Position numbers and translations under genes: made by a program. A stretch of DNA of 64,000 nt, from contig NZ_LT859959.1 in NCBI RefSeq assembly GCF_900176205.1, positions 62,001 to 126,000 of the forward strand, written 5' to 3'. This DNA comes from Bradyrhizobium sp. ORS 285. GTDB taxonomy: Bacteria; Pseudomonadota; Alphaproteobacteria; Rhizobiales; Xanthobacteraceae. Shown piece after piece: positions 18,786 to 28,471 of the stretch. The notes under the pieces are model-generated. The model was not told the DNA's origin. It did not search any database and was given only the letters and a program-made list of their open reading frames with translations. The first letter of the stretch is position 1; every line of letters starts with the position of its first letter.

Positions 18786-20009
18786 ATGAAAAAAGACAGT
18801 GGTCTTTACCTATCGGCCCGTGAGGCCTCCGCCGAGCTCGCGATTACGCCCGCGACGCTGTACGCCTATGTCAGCCGGGGTCTCGTCCGTTCCGAACCGT
18901 CACCGGATTCGCGCAGCAACCGCTATCGCGCCGAGGACATAAGGGCGCTTAAGGAGCGGCGCGCGCCGGCTCCGGAGCCGCGCGCCTTCCGCAGCTTCGA
19001 CGCGGATCTGCCGGTGTTCGATTCCGCGGTGTCGACGATCACCGAGTCCGGTCCGATCTATCGCGGCGTCAATTGCGTCGAGCTGGCGGAGCGGGATTCG
19101 CTAGAGCATGCGGCGACCCTGCTGTGGGACGTCACGGCACTCGATCCGTTCGCATCCGAGAACATGCCGCACATCTCGGACGAGATGCGTCTCATTGCCG
19201 AGGCCGCCCGGCGCGCCGCGCCGATCGACCGCGCCATTGCCGTGCTGGCGCTGGCGGCACATGCGGATCCAGCAGCGTTCAACCGCGCCCCTGACGGTCG
19301 TGCTCTGGTCGGTGCGCGCATTGTCCGGCTGGTGGTCGCGACGATGCTGAATGCGCCGCCTTCTGCCGAGCCTCTCCATGTTCAGGTCGCCAAGGCCTGG
19401 GCGCCTGAGCACAAGCATGCACCCGACCTGATCCGCCGCACCCTGGTGCTGCTGGCCGATCACGAGCTGAACGCATCCACCTTCACCGTCCGCTGCGCGG
19501 CCTCGACCGGCCTAAGCCTTTACGATGCCGTGATCGCCGGCCTCGCCGCGCTGAAAGGTCCGCAGCACGGCGGCGCCGGCGTGCTGGCCTCGCAACTGGT
19601 GAAGACGCTGATCGACCGCGATGTGGCGCCGCTGATCCGCGAGCGCGTTGCGCTCGGCGAGCGCTTCGCCGGCTTCGGACACGGCGTCTACAAGCGCGGC
19701 GATCCGCGCGCGATCTCGCTGCTCGATGCGCTGACTCGCGCGGGTGCGCCGCGAAAGTTCACCCGCGAGGTGCCGGAGCGGATCGCGGAAGCCACCGGCG
19801 AGTTCGTCAACATCGACTATGCACTCGCCGTGCTGGTGCACAGCCTGCGCCTGCCGGCCGGCAGCGAGCTAGCGCTGTTCGCGATGGCGCGCTGCGTCGG
19901 CTGGATCGCGCACGCCTGCGAGCAGCTACAGTTCGGTCGCTTGATCCGGCCGCGAGCCCGCTACACCGGGCCCATCCCGGGACGGGCGGCCAGTCTCGAA
20001 ACGCTGTAG
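18786..20009 (+). CDS. helix-turn-helix / citrate synthase fusion protein
   Basis: The 407-residue product begins with a MerR/excisionase-like winged helix (residues about 5-55: YLSAREASAELAITPATLYAYVSRGLVRSEP...SNRYRAEDIRAL) joined to a citrate-synthase-fold domain (GPIYRGVNCVELAE, LKGPQHGGAGVLA, GFGHGVYKRGDPRA, VNIDYALAVLVHSLRLP, MARCVGWIAHACEQ). The second His and the Asp of the active site are present. It could be a metabolite-sensing transcription factor, an enzyme, or both. ATG 18786 is used; a TTG at 18768 lies inside the operator repeats. It is divergent from a second citrate-synthase-like gene. Confidence 0.88.
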   Translation: MKKDSGLYLSAREASAELAITPATLYAYVSRGLVRSEPSPDSRSNRYRAEDIRALKERRAPAPEPRAFRSFDADLPVFDSAVSTITESGPIYRGVNCVELAERDSLEHAATLLWDVTALDPFASENMPHISDEMRLIAEAARRAAPIDRAIAVLALAAHADPAAFNRAPDGRALVGARIVRLVVATMLNAPPSAEPLHVQVAKAWAPEHKHAPDLIRRTLVLLADHELNASTFTVRCAASTGLSLYDAVIAGLAALKGPQHGGAGVLASQLVKTLIDRDVAPLIRERVALGERFAGFGHGVYKRGDPRAISLLDALTRAGAPRKFTREVPERIAEATGEFVNIDYALAVLVHSLRLPAGSELALFAMARCVGWIAHACEQLQFGRLIRPRARYTGPIPGRAASLETL

Positions 20010-20014
20010 CGCAC

Positions 20015-20671
20015 CTATTCAGCTGACCCTGCCGCCAGTTGCGTCTCGCGCCGCTTGCGCACCAGCCGAAGCACCAGCCAGACCACGATCGTTCCGGCCA
20101 CCGCTGCGATGATCCAGGTCGACTTCGCGATGTGGCTATGATGCGGAATGCCGCCATAGCGATGCAGCAGCTGCACCGCGAACACCCCTGGCAGCACATG
20201 CGCGCAGGCCCACAGCACGATGGCCGGGATGTTGACGGCGTAGAACCGCGCCGGCGGGATGTCGAGCGCGCCCGCCGTGATCGGCACCACGGCACGGATC
20301 GGCGCCACGAACCGGGCAAAGAAGATCGCCAGCGTGCCGAAGCGGTGGAAGAACGCCTCGCTCTGCGCCACCAGGCGCGGATAGTTCGAGAACGGCCAGG
20401 CCGTCAGAATCTCGCGCTGCTGGCGATGGCCGACCCAGAAGGCGCCGCCGTCGCCGATCACGGCGCCAAGAATGGCGGCCGCCAGCACCCATTGCAGCGT
20501 CAGCTCGCCGCCGGGGATGAGCGCGCTCAGCGCCAGGATGATCGTCGTGCCCGGGACCACGGAGCCCACGATCGGGACCGCCTCCAGCAGCGCCGCCAGG
20601 AACAACGTGAGATAGGCCAGCCCCGCATGCGCGGAGACGAAGGCGATCAAGGGGTCGAGCAGATGGGCCAC
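20015..20671 (-). CDS. DedA family membrane protein
   Basis: The 218-residue protein (from GTG 20671 with AGGAT upstream) has the DedA/SNARE-associated core: LEAVPIVGSVVPGTTIILALSAL, GAVIGDGGAFWVGHR, FFHRFGTLAIFFARFVAPIRAVVPITAG and a C-terminal helix followed by a basic tail. DedA proteins act in polyprenyl- or phospholipid transport and membrane-potential homeostasis. A GTG at 20743 would add 24 residues with no helix and is less likely. It converges on the citrate-synthase fusion gene with only a few bases between the stops. Confidence 0.88.
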   Translation of the reverse strand: MAHLLDPLIAFVSAHAGLAYLTLFLAALLEAVPIVGSVVPGTTIILALSALIPGGELTLQWVLAAAILGAVIGDGGAFWVGHRQQREILTAWPFSNYPRLVAQSEAFFHRFGTLAIFFARFVAPIRAVVPITAGALDIPPARFYAVNIPAIVLWACAHVLPGVFAVQLLHRYGGIPHHSHIAKSTWIIAAVAGTIVVWLVLRLVRKRRETQLAAGSAE

Positions 20672-20968
20672 ACGGATCCTGCCGGTTGTGACGGAGAAAT
20701 GACGAGCTGTTCGATAAGTAGGAACCCCGGCCCGGAGTGCCACGTCAGAATGCCGTACGTGTCATGGGGCCAAAAGGTGGCGTGATACGCAGGGCAGCCT
20801 TCCAAAAACGTCGGCCCATGCCTATCTCGATGATATAACGACGGAACTTTGATCAAGGCTTAGGCTTCTGCCCGCGCGTGCTCTCTGCTAGGCTGGCGTT
20901 CGAAGCCCTTCAACCGCAGCCAAACCATGAAATCTGGTTTCGGGATTGCCCGGGACCTCGGAGGATGA

Positions 20969-21967
20969 ATGACGACCGCCGCTACGACCAATGCGCAGGA
21001 GATGACCGGTGTGCCCGACATGAAGGTGTCGGTGCGGCAGGTGTTCGGGATCGACAGCGACCTTGAGGTGCCGGCCTTTTCCGCAACCGACCCGCATGTC
21101 CCCGAAGTCGACGCCGACTACCGTTTCGACCGCGCCACCACGCTCGCGATCCTGGCCGGCTTCGCCAAGAACCGCCGCGTCATGGTGACGGGCTACCACG
21201 GCACCGGCAAGTCGACCCATATCGAGCAGGTCGCCGCCCGCCTGAACTGGCCGTGCGTGCGCGTCAACCTCGACAGCCACATCAGCCGTATCGACCTCGT
21301 CGGCAAGGACGCGATCGTCGTCAAGGATGGCAAGCAGGTCACGGAGTTCCGTGACGGCATCCTGCCCTGGGCGCTGCAGCACAACGTGGCGCTGGTGTTC
21401 GACGAATACGACGCCGGCCGCCCCGACGTGATGTTCGTGATCCAGCGCGTGCTCGAAGTCTCGGGACGGCTGACGTTGCTCGACCAGAACAAGGTCATCA
21501 AGCCGCACCCGGCGTTCCGCCTGTTCGCGACCGCCAACACGATCGGCCTCGGCGACACCTCGGGCCTCTATCACGGCACGCAGCAGATCAACCAGGGCCA
21601 GATGGACCGCTGGTCGATCGTCACGACCTTGAACTATCTCGCGCATGACGAGGAGGTCGAGATCGTGCTGGCAAAGGCCAAGCACTATCAGAACGCGCAG
21701 GGCCGCGATACCGTCAACAAGATGGTGCGGCTCGCCGATCTCACGCGCAATGCCTTCGCCAATGGCGACCTGTCGACGGTGATGAGCCCGCGCACGGTGA
21801 TCACCTGGGCGGAAAACTCCGAGATTTTCGGCGATATCGGCTTCGCCTTCCGGGTAACCTTCCTCAACAAGTGCGACGAGCTCGAGCGTCCGCTGGTCGC
21901 GGAATTCTATCAGCGCTGCTTCAATGCCGAGCTGCCGGAATCCGCCGTCAACGTTGCGCTAAGCTGA
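20969..21967 (+). CDS. cobS: aerobic cobaltochelatase subunit CobS
   Basis: The 332-residue AAA+ protein has Walker [10 protein letters not shown] (residues 75-83), [18 protein letters not shown] as Walker [11 protein letters not shown] as sensor 1, and the characteristic N-terminal [20 protein letters not shown]. With CobT and CobN it inserts cobalt into hydrogenobyrinic acid a,c-diamide, the ATP-dependent step of aerobic B12 synthesis. cobT follows after 144 bp that hold a palindromic repeat; CobN is not in the window. Confidence 0.95.
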   Translation: MTTAATTNAQEMTGVPDMKVSVRQVFGIDSDLEVPAFSATDPHVPEVDADYRFDRATTLAILAGFAKNRRVMVTGYHGTGKSTHIEQVAARLNWPCVRVNLDSHISRIDLVGKDAIVVKDGKQVTEFRDGILPWALQHNVALVFDEYDAGRPDVMFVIQRVLEVSGRLTLLDQNKVIKPHPAFRLFATANTIGLGDTSGLYHGTQQINQGQMDRWSIVTTLNYLAHDEEVEIVLAKAKHYQNAQGRDTVNKMVRLADLTRNAFANGDLSTVMSPRTVITWAENSEIFGDIGFAFRVTFLNKCDELERPLVAEFYQRCFNAELPESAVNVALS

Positions 21968-21975
21968 TTGAAGGC

Positions 21976-22095
21976 GTCGTCCCGGCCTTGAGCCGGGACC
22001 CATACGCTGTGACGTTTCGGCGATGCGCCGGAGTTGGCGTCGACACGATGAGATGACCGCCGGTGGCTATGGGTCCCGGCGTTCGCCGGGACGAC
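21976..22095. repeat. palindromic repeat between cobS and cobT, gtcgtcccgg type
   Basis: The arms gtcgtcccgg...cgggacccata and tatgggtcccgg...ccgggacgac are inverted over about 120 bp. It is the same family as 8661-8811. It lies within a presumed operon and may act as an attenuating or mRNA-stabilising structure. Confidence 0.75.
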
Positions 22096-22111
22096 AGGCC
22101 GCAGGGATAAG

Positions 22112-24013
22112 ATGACCACATCCAACAGCAAACTCCGTCCCGGTACCAAGGAAGCGCCGACGGAGCCGTTCAAGCGCTCGGTGACGGGGTGCTTGCGCGC
22201 CATCGCGCGATCTCCCGAACTCGAAGTCTCCTTTGCCGCCGAGCGGCCGGGTCTTGCCCCGGGCAAGGCGCGGCTGCCGGAGCCGGCGCGCAAGATGACC
22301 AAGCGCGATGCGGCTGTCGTGCGCGGCCACGCCGATTCGATCGCGCTCAAGATCGCCTGTCACGATCCGAAAATTCACCGCAAGCTGATCCCCGGCAATC
22401 CGCAGGCGCGCGGCGTGTTCGAGGCCGTCGAGCAGGCGCGGGTCGAAGCGATCGGCGCCAAGCGCATGGCGGGCGTCGCCAAGAACCTCACCGCGATGCT
22501 CGACGATCACTTCCATCGCGGCAAGTACGACGAGATCACCGACCGTGCCGATGCGCCGCTGTCGGATGCCTTGGCAATGATGGTGCGCGAGCGGCTGACC
22601 GGCATGGCGCCGCCCAATGCGGCGCGCAAGGTCGTCGATCTCTGGCGGCCGTTCCTGGAAGACAAGATCGGTTCGCGTCTCGATGAGCTCGGCCGGTTCA
22701 CCGAGGATCAGGCCAAGTTCGGCGATCTCGTTCACGACCTGTTGTCGGCGCTCGATCTCGGCGACGAGCGCAATGCTGACTCCGAGGAGGACGAGGACAA
22801 CGACGACAACCGCGACGGCGACAATGATCAGTCCGGCGCCGAGGGTTCGCCGGAGTCCGATGCCGCGCAGGAGATGAGTGCCGACCAGGCGCAGACGACG
22901 TCGGACGAGATGTCGGAGAGCGCGATGGAAGCGGCGCAGGCTTCCGCTTCGGATACGCTCGATGACGGCGAGCTCGGTGACGACGAGACGCCCGGCGAGG
23001 CGACGCGGCCGAACCGCAATGGCGCCAACGAGCCGCGCGGGCCGGAGTATCACGCCTTTGCGCCGAAGTTCGACGAGATCATCGCCGCCGAGGATCTGTG
23101 CGATCACGACGAGCTGGAGCGGCTGCGCTCCTATCTCGACAAACAGCTCGCGCACCTGCAAGGCATCGTGGCGCGTCTCGCCAACCGGCTGCAGCGCCGG
23201 CTGATGGCGCAGCAGAACCGCGCCTGGGAGTTCGATCTGGAAGAGGGCATTCTCGATCCGGCGCGGCTGTCGCGCGTCGTCATCGACCCCTATCAGCCGC
23301 TGTCGTTCATGCGGGAAAAGGAAGCGACCTTCCGCGATACCGTCGTGACGCTGCTGCTCGACAATTCCGGCTCGATGCGCGGACGCCCCATTACGGTGGC
23401 AGCGACCTGCGCCGACATCCTCGCCCGCACGCTCGAGCGTTGCGGCGTCAAGGTCGAGATTCTGGGCTTCACGACGCGCGCCTGGAAGGGCGGGCAGTCG
23501 CGCGAGGCGTGGCTGGCCGCCGGCAAGCCGGCGAATCCCGGTCGCCTCAACGATCTCCGCCACATCATCTACAAGTCCGCAGATGCGCCCTGGCGCCGTG
23601 CGCGGAAGAATCTCGGCCTGATGATGCGCGAAGGTCTCTTGAAGGAGAACATCGATGGCGAGGCGCTCGACTGGGCGCACAAGCGCCTGCTTGGCCGGCC
23701 TGAGCAGCGCAAGATCCTGATGATGATTTCGGACGGCGCGCCGGTCGATGATTCCACGCTGTCGGTCAATCCCGGCAATTATCTGGAACGTCACCTGCGC
23801 CACATCATCGAGGAAATCGAGACCCGCTCACCGGTCGAGCTGATCGCGATCGGCATCGGCCATGATGTGACGCGCTATTATCGCCGCGCGGTCACGATCG
23901 TCGACGCCGAGGAGCTCGGCGGCGCCATCACCGAGAAGCTCGCCGAGTTGTTCACCGAGACACACTCGGCGCCGCAGCAGCCTGCGCGTGCACCGAAGCG
24001 CAAGCTGCATTGA
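22112..24013 (+). CDS. cobT: aerobic cobaltochelatase subunit CobT
   Basis: The 633-residue protein follows the CobT pattern: an N-terminal helical domain, an acidic Asp/Glu-rich linker (residues about 215-310: [16 protein letters not shown] and following), and a C-terminal VWA domain with the [15 protein letters not shown] near residue 413 and [13 protein letters not shown]. It partners the CobS AAA+ ring in the cobalt chelatase, analogous to BchD/ChlD. AGGGA precedes the ATG. Confidence 0.95.
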   Translation: MTTSNSKLRPGTKEAPTEPFKRSVTGCLRAIARSPELEVSFAAERPGLAPGKARLPEPARKMTKRDAAVVRGHADSIALKIACHDPKIHRKLIPGNPQARGVFEAVEQARVEAIGAKRMAGVAKNLTAMLDDHFHRGKYDEITDRADAPLSDALAMMVRERLTGMAPPNAARKVVDLWRPFLEDKIGSRLDELGRFTEDQAKFGDLVHDLLSALDLGDERNADSEEDEDNDDNRDGDNDQSGAEGSPESDAAQEMSADQAQTTSDEMSESAMEAAQASASDTLDDGELGDDETPGEATRPNRNGANEPRGPEYHAFAPKFDEIIAAEDLCDHDELERLRSYLDKQLAHLQGIVARLANRLQRRLMAQQNRAWEFDLEEGILDPARLSRVVIDPYQPLSFMREKEATFRDTVVTLLLDNSGSMRGRPITVAATCADILARTLERCGVKVEILGFTTRAWKGGQSREAWLAAGKPANPGRLNDLRHIIYKSADAPWRRARKNLGLMMREGLLKENIDGEALDWAHKRLLGRPEQRKILMMISDGAPVDDSTLSVNPGNYLERHLRHIIEEIETRSPVELIAIGIGHDVTRYYRRAVTIVDAEELGGAITEKLAELFTETHSAPQQPARAPKRKLH

Positions 24014-24039
24014 TCCGCCGGCCTAGGGCTGGACGCGTC

Positions 24040-24060
24040 CCTCCTCCCGACGGGAGGAGG
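24040..24060. terminator. hairpin after cobT
   Basis: cctcctcccg and cgggaggagg form a perfect 10-bp stem with a one-base centre, just after the cobT stop. No T run follows, so it may be a repeat element tip and not a terminator. Confidence 0.4.
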
Positions 24061-24083
24061 TGGGGGAGGGGGCCCCGCTGACA

Positions 24084-25160
24084 ATGCCGCTGCAGGCGAT
24101 CGCCGACCGCAGGCGCTTCCTGGCGCTGACTCTCGGCGGAGTGTCGGCGCTCGCCTGGCCCGACGGCACCCACGCGCAGTCGGCCCCGGCCGCGGTCCGG
24201 AGGCGCGCCGGGGTTGATGAGCACTCCGTCACCTCAGCGACCAAGATCGAGGTCAAGGCGCGGCCGCTGCCGTCGTTCGATCTGCGCGACCGCACGCATC
24301 TGCGCTTCGGCATGCTGCATTATCGCAGCGGCGTCGCGCTGACCTCCTCCTATCCGGGCTTCGGCGGGCTCTCTGGCATCCGGCTGGACGCGAAGGGCGA
24401 GCGCTTCCTCGCGATCAGCGATAAGGGCGGCTGTTTCACCGGCCGCATCGCCTATGCTGGCCGCGACGTTGTCGGGCTCGCGGACGTCGAAGCGGCGCCG
24501 CTGCTCGGTCCGGACGGACGGCCGATCACCGATCGCGGCTGGTACGATTCCGAGTCGCTCGCGCGCGACGGTGACGTCGTCTATGTCGGCCTCGAACGCG
24601 TCAATCAGCTGCTGCGCTACGACTTCGCCAAAGGCGGTGTCGGCGCGCGCAGCGAGATCATCCCGCTGCCGCCTGCGGCCAAGCGCTTGCCCAATAACAA
24701 GGGCCTCGAAGCACTGGTCGTCGTGCCGAAGGGTCTGCCACTCGCCGGTACGGTCATCGCGATTTCCGAGCGCGGCCTGGATGCGAACGGCAATCTGCTG
24801 GCGTTCCTGATCGGTGGCTCGTCTCCGGGACAGTTCAGCATCGTCCGCAGCAATGATTTCGATGTCAGCGATGCCGTGCTGCTCGCGTCGGGCGACTTGC
24901 TGGTGCTGGAGCGCAAGTTCTCGCTGTTCAACGGCGTCGGCATCCGGATACGCCGTATCAAGCTTGCTGATATCGCTCCCGGCGCGCTGGTCGATGGTCC
25001 CGCGATCTTCGCCGCCGATCTCGGCCAGGAGATCGACAATCTCGAAGGCATCGACGCGCATGTCACGCCCGAGGGCGAGACCGTGTTGACCTTGGTGTCA
25101 GATGATAATTTCTCGATGATCCAGCGTACGCTGCTGCTGCAGTTCACATTGCTGGAATGA
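24084..25160 (+). CDS. esterase-like activity of phytase family protein (exported)
   Basis: The 358-residue protein begins with a signal peptide resembling a Tat signal (DRRRFLALTLGGVSALAWPDGTHAQS). The mature part shows a beta-propeller-like pattern of the phytase-esterase-like family (PF13449 type): GFGGLSGIRLDAKGERFLAISDKG, YDSESLARDGDVVYVGLERVNQLLRY, NKGLEALVVVP and LVLERKFSLFNGVGIRIRRI, then EIDNLEGIDAH. The substrate is unknown. ATG 24084 is chosen because the signal begins there; a GTG at 24060 adds a few G/P-rich residues. As I recall, this gene often follows cobT in rhizobia. Confidence 0.8.
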   Translation: MPLQAIADRRRFLALTLGGVSALAWPDGTHAQSAPAAVRRRAGVDEHSVTSATKIEVKARPLPSFDLRDRTHLRFGMLHYRSGVALTSSYPGFGGLSGIRLDAKGERFLAISDKGGCFTGRIAYAGRDVVGLADVEAAPLLGPDGRPITDRGWYDSESLARDGDVVYVGLERVNQLLRYDFAKGGVGARSEIIPLPPAAKRLPNNKGLEALVVVPKGLPLAGTVIAISERGLDANGNLLAFLIGGSSPGQFSIVRSNDFDVSDAVLLASGDLLVLERKFSLFNGVGIRIRRIKLADIAPGALVDGPAIFAADLGQEIDNLEGIDAHVTPEGETVLTLVSDDNFSMIQRTLLLQFTLLE

Positions 25161-25259
25161 GCTGCACTGCATTGCAGCAGCCGCGTTGACCGCGTCCGCG
25201 GCATCGCCGACACTTGCTGATAAGACCACACCGTCAACCGCCTCAACCCGGAACCCCGC

Positions 25260-26372
25260 ATGAGCGCCCTGTTCACTCCGATCAAGCTGCGCGGCCTCGA
25301 GCTCGCCAACCGCATCGTCGTGTCGCCGATGTGCCAGTACTCGGCCGAGAACGGCGCGGCCAATGATTGGCACTTCACCCACATCAACACGCTGGCGCTG
25401 TCGGGCGCGGCGATGTTCTGCATCGAGGCGACGCATGTCGAGCCGATCGGTCGCATCACGCCCGGCTGCCTCGGACTGTGGGACGATGCGACCGAAGCCG
25501 CGCTGAAGCCAATTCTGGCCTCGGTGCGCAAGCATTCGAAGACGGCGATCGCGATGCAGCTCGCCCACGCCGGCCGCAAGGCTTCCAGCCACAAGCCGTG
25601 GGATGGCGGCCAGCAGATTCCGATTGCCGAGGGCGGCTGGCAGACCGTTGCGCCCTCAGCGTTGCCGCACAAGGACGGTGAGCTGGCACCAGAAGCGCTC
25701 GACGCTGCCGGCTTGGCTCGCATCCGCGACGCATTCGTTTCCGCGGCGCAGCGTGCCGCGCGCCTCGGCATCGACGCGATCGAGCTGCACGGCGCGCACG
25801 GCTATCTGCTGCATCAGTTCCTGTCGCCGATCGCCAACCAGCGCAGCGACGCTTATGGCGGCTCGCTGGAAAATCGCATGCGCTTCCCTCTGGAAGTCTT
25901 CGATGCCGTGCGCGCCGTCTTTCCCGCGGACAAACCGGTGGGCATGCGCGTCTCGGCAACGGACTGGGTCGAAGGCGGCTGGGATCTCGACCAGACCATC
26001 GCCTTCGCGAACGAACTGAAGCGCCGCGGCGTCGATTGGATCGACGTGTCCTCGGGCGGTGTGTCGCCGCTGCAGAAGATCACGCTCGGGCCCGGCTATC
26101 AGGTGCCGTTTGCCGAGGCCGTGAAGAAGGCAACGGGATTGCCGACGATGGCCGTCGGCCTGATCACGCAGCCGCAGCAAGCGGAGGAGATCGTAGCCTC
26201 CGGCAAGGCCGACATGGTCGCGCTCGCCCGCGGCATGCTCTACGACCCGCGCTGGGGCTGGCATGCGGCTGCTGAGCTCGGCGGACAGGTCGCCGCACCT
26301 CCGCAATATTGGCGCTCGCAGCCGTCGACGCACAAGGAGCTGTTCGGCCCGACCACGTTCGGCGCACGCTGA
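25260..26372 (+). CDS. NADH:flavin oxidoreductase, YqjM-type Old Yellow Enzyme
   Basis: The 370-residue FMN enzyme has the YqjM-class marks: VVSPMCQYSAENG with the redox-tuning Cys23, QLAHAGRKAS, the substrate-binding pair in ELHGAHGYLLHQFLSPIANQRSDAYGGSLENRMRFP (His-X2-His, active-site Tyr region) and DMVALARGMLYDPRW near the C-terminus. Such enzymes reduce the C=C bond of activated enones. The substrate is not indicated by neighbours. ATG 25260 is preceded by ACCCCGC, so the ribosome site is weak. Confidence 0.92.
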   Translation: MSALFTPIKLRGLELANRIVVSPMCQYSAENGAANDWHFTHINTLALSGAAMFCIEATHVEPIGRITPGCLGLWDDATEAALKPILASVRKHSKTAIAMQLAHAGRKASSHKPWDGGQQIPIAEGGWQTVAPSALPHKDGELAPEALDAAGLARIRDAFVSAAQRAARLGIDAIELHGAHGYLLHQFLSPIANQRSDAYGGSLENRMRFPLEVFDAVRAVFPADKPVGMRVSATDWVEGGWDLDQTIAFANELKRRGVDWIDVSSGGVSPLQKITLGPGYQVPFAEAVKKATGLPTMAVGLITQPQQAEEIVASGKADMVALARGMLYDPRWGWHAAAELGGQVAAPPQYWRSQPSTHKELFGPTTFGAR

Positions 26373-26588
26373 CGTGCAATTGATCACGATGACCGCGGAT
26401 CAGCCTTGCGCAGATTCGCGGGTCATCATTTAGCCAGCGACACAGCGGACGATTGCCGCTGTCGAACGAAGTGCTACACTTCGCAGACCACGTGCGGCGT
26501 TGCCGACTCCGTTGGTCGTGTTTCGTCTCGCGTGACGATGAGCGCATCACAAAGGTGCGCCGCAGTATAAACGCGAGAGGAAAGCGCC

Positions 26589-27689
26589 ATGGAAATCGGA
26601 TACTTCACGATGCCCTCGCATCCGCCGGAGTGCGGGTTGAAGGAAGGGCAGGAGTGGGACCTTCAGGTCCTGCGCTGGCTCGATGAGCTCGGCTATCAGG
26701 AAGCCTGGATCGGCGAGCATCACACCGCGCCCTGGGAGCCGCATCCGGCGCCCGACCTGATCCTGGCGCAGGCCTTCCGCGAGACCAAGAACATCCGCCT
26801 CGGGCCCGGCGGCTTCCTGCTGCCCTATCATCATCCGGCCGAGCTCGCCAACCGCGTCGCGATGCTCGATCACCTCTCCGATGGCCGGCTCAATTTCGGC
26901 ATTGCCGCATCCGGCCTGCCGAGCGACTGGGCGATGTTCAACGTCGATGGCATGAGCGGGCAGAACCGCGAGATGACGCGCGAGGCGCTGGAGATCATCC
27001 TGCGGCTGTGGACTGAGCCCGCGCCGTTCACGCACAAGGGCAAGTACTGGACGGTGACCAAGCCCGACGTGATGTTCGACTTCCTCAAGCCGCACATCAA
27101 GCCGGTGCAGGCGCCGCATCCGCCGATTGGCGTCGCCGGTCTGTCCAAGAATTCCGATACGCTGAAGCTCGCCGGCGAGCGCGGCTTCATTCCGATGAGC
27201 CTCAATCTGAACCCGGCCTATGTGTCGTCGCACTGGGACTCGGTGGAGGCGGGAGCCGCGAAGTCCGGTCGCAAGCCGAGCCGCAATGATTGGCGGCTGG
27301 TGCGCGAGGTGTTCGTGGCCGAGACCGATGAGGAGGCTTGGCGTCTGTCGACCGGCGATATGATGGGGCGCATGATGGGCGAGTACTTCCTGCCGCTGCT
27401 CAGCCATTTCGGCTTCAAGGACTATCTGAAGCATTCACCTGACGTGGTGGATTCCGACGTGACCGTGGACTATTGCGCCAAGCGCAACTGGATCATCGGC
27501 TCGCCGGCGACCGTCACCGAGAAGATCGAGAAGATCTGGCACGAGGTCGGCGGCTTCGGAACGCTGTGCGTGTTCGGCTTCGACTACAAGCACAAGCCGG
27601 AAGCCTGGCACAACTCCTTGCGGCTGCTGAAGCACGAGGTGATGCCGAGGTTGCGCCATCTCAATGCCGACATGACCAAGGCGGCCTAA
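26589..27689 (+). CDS. LLM-class flavin-dependent monooxygenase (luciferase-like)
   Basis: The 366-residue protein is a bacterial luciferase-type TIM-barrel enzyme: MEIGYFTMPSHPP start, LGYQEAWIGEHHTAPWEPHPAPDLILA, LLPYHHPAELANRVAMLDHLSDGRLNFG and GSPATVTEKIEKIWHEVGGFGTLCVFGFDY near the C-terminus. It uses FMNH2 from a partner reductase; the YqjM-like enzyme upstream is not a typical partner. A GAGAGGAAA ribosome site precedes the ATG. The substrate is unknown. Confidence 0.9.
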   Translation: MEIGYFTMPSHPPECGLKEGQEWDLQVLRWLDELGYQEAWIGEHHTAPWEPHPAPDLILAQAFRETKNIRLGPGGFLLPYHHPAELANRVAMLDHLSDGRLNFGIAASGLPSDWAMFNVDGMSGQNREMTREALEIILRLWTEPAPFTHKGKYWTVTKPDVMFDFLKPHIKPVQAPHPPIGVAGLSKNSDTLKLAGERGFIPMSLNLNPAYVSSHWDSVEAGAAKSGRKPSRNDWRLVREVFVAETDEEAWRLSTGDMMGRMMGEYFLPLLSHFGFKDYLKHSPDVVDSDVTVDYCAKRNWIIGSPATVTEKIEKIWHEVGGFGTLCVFGFDYKHKPEAWHNSLRLLKHEVMPRLRHLNADMTKAA

Positions 27690-27744
27690 CATCCAGGATT
27701 GGACCGGCGTTCCGGCGCCGGTCCGGTCAGCGAGGGTCATTGCC

Positions 27745-28170
27745 ATGCGCATCCGTGTCCGCCAGTCCGCCCACGTGCTCGAACGGTCGGGGCTTGCCTT
27801 GGCGGGCGCGGCTTGCGGTGTTTTCGTAGGAGCCCATGTCGGATCCAGCGTGCCGGCGCTGACGACCCAGGGCTTCCTGCTGCTGATGATGCTGTCCGGC
27901 GCGTTCGGCTTCTATCTCGGCATCGATACGCCCCAGATCCCGTTCCATCCGCATGAGGAGGGAACGCCGGCCGAGAACAAGATCGACACGGCCGAATTCC
28001 TCAGCGCCGTCGGGACCTTTCTCGCGACGCTGACGGCCTTCTTCGCCGTCGGCATCATCATCCTGCGTGAGGACCCGCACATCGTGTGGACGTCACTCAT
28101 CATGGCCGGTTGGGTCATCGGCGTGGTGATGCAGATCGTCGCCGGCGCGATCGCGCGCATGCGCCGATGA
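27745..28170 (+). CDS. small four-helix membrane protein, unknown
   Basis: The 141-residue product has four hydrophobic segments (about 17-35, 42-60, 85-107, 115-135) with a charged loop (PHEEGTPAENKID) between the second and third. No family motif is recognised. It lies 55 bp after the luciferase-like gene and could be cotranscribed. Confidence 0.65.
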   Translation: MRIRVRQSAHVLERSGLALAGAACGVFVGAHVGSSVPALTTQGFLLLMMLSGAFGFYLGIDTPQIPFHPHEEGTPAENKIDTAEFLSAVGTFLATLTAFFAVGIIILREDPHIVWTSLIMAGWVIGVVMQIVAGAIARMRR

Positions 28171-28471
28171 CGTCGTGGTCAATTTTTGTGCTGCAGCTGT
28201 CGCGACTTTCATCCGCCTTGGCTTAATCGCGCTATGCCGAGTTCTATAGGGCGGAACTAAGAGAGCCTGCGTCCACCTGTTATAGCGCCTGCCTGCTGTC
28301 TTCATCCGACCGCGTACGGATCAACGTCCATGAATTCAGGGCCCAGCACGTGGCGTCGCAGGATGCCCATGCGTTCAGAGCAAGCGCCGCATCGAATCGC
28401 CGCATGGCGCCATCCCGCGCGTTGGCGCGCTTGATGCATCGCTCCCCATAGGACCATTTGGGAAGCTGATC
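28171..28471. other. intergenic region upstream of the peptide/nickel ABC operon
   Basis: The 301 bp hold no convincing gene. A short dyad agttc-N9-gaact lies at 28238-28256 and an AT-richer patch at 28210-28260. I see no confident promoter or riboswitch. Confidence 0.4.

Noticed and set aside
20744..20968. Cobalamin riboswitch before cobS
   Set aside because: I looked for the B12-box and a cobalamin-riboswitch-like fold and saw neither.
22067..23803. Minus-strand frame of 578 codons over cobT
   Set aside because: It is antisense to the clearly identified cobT.
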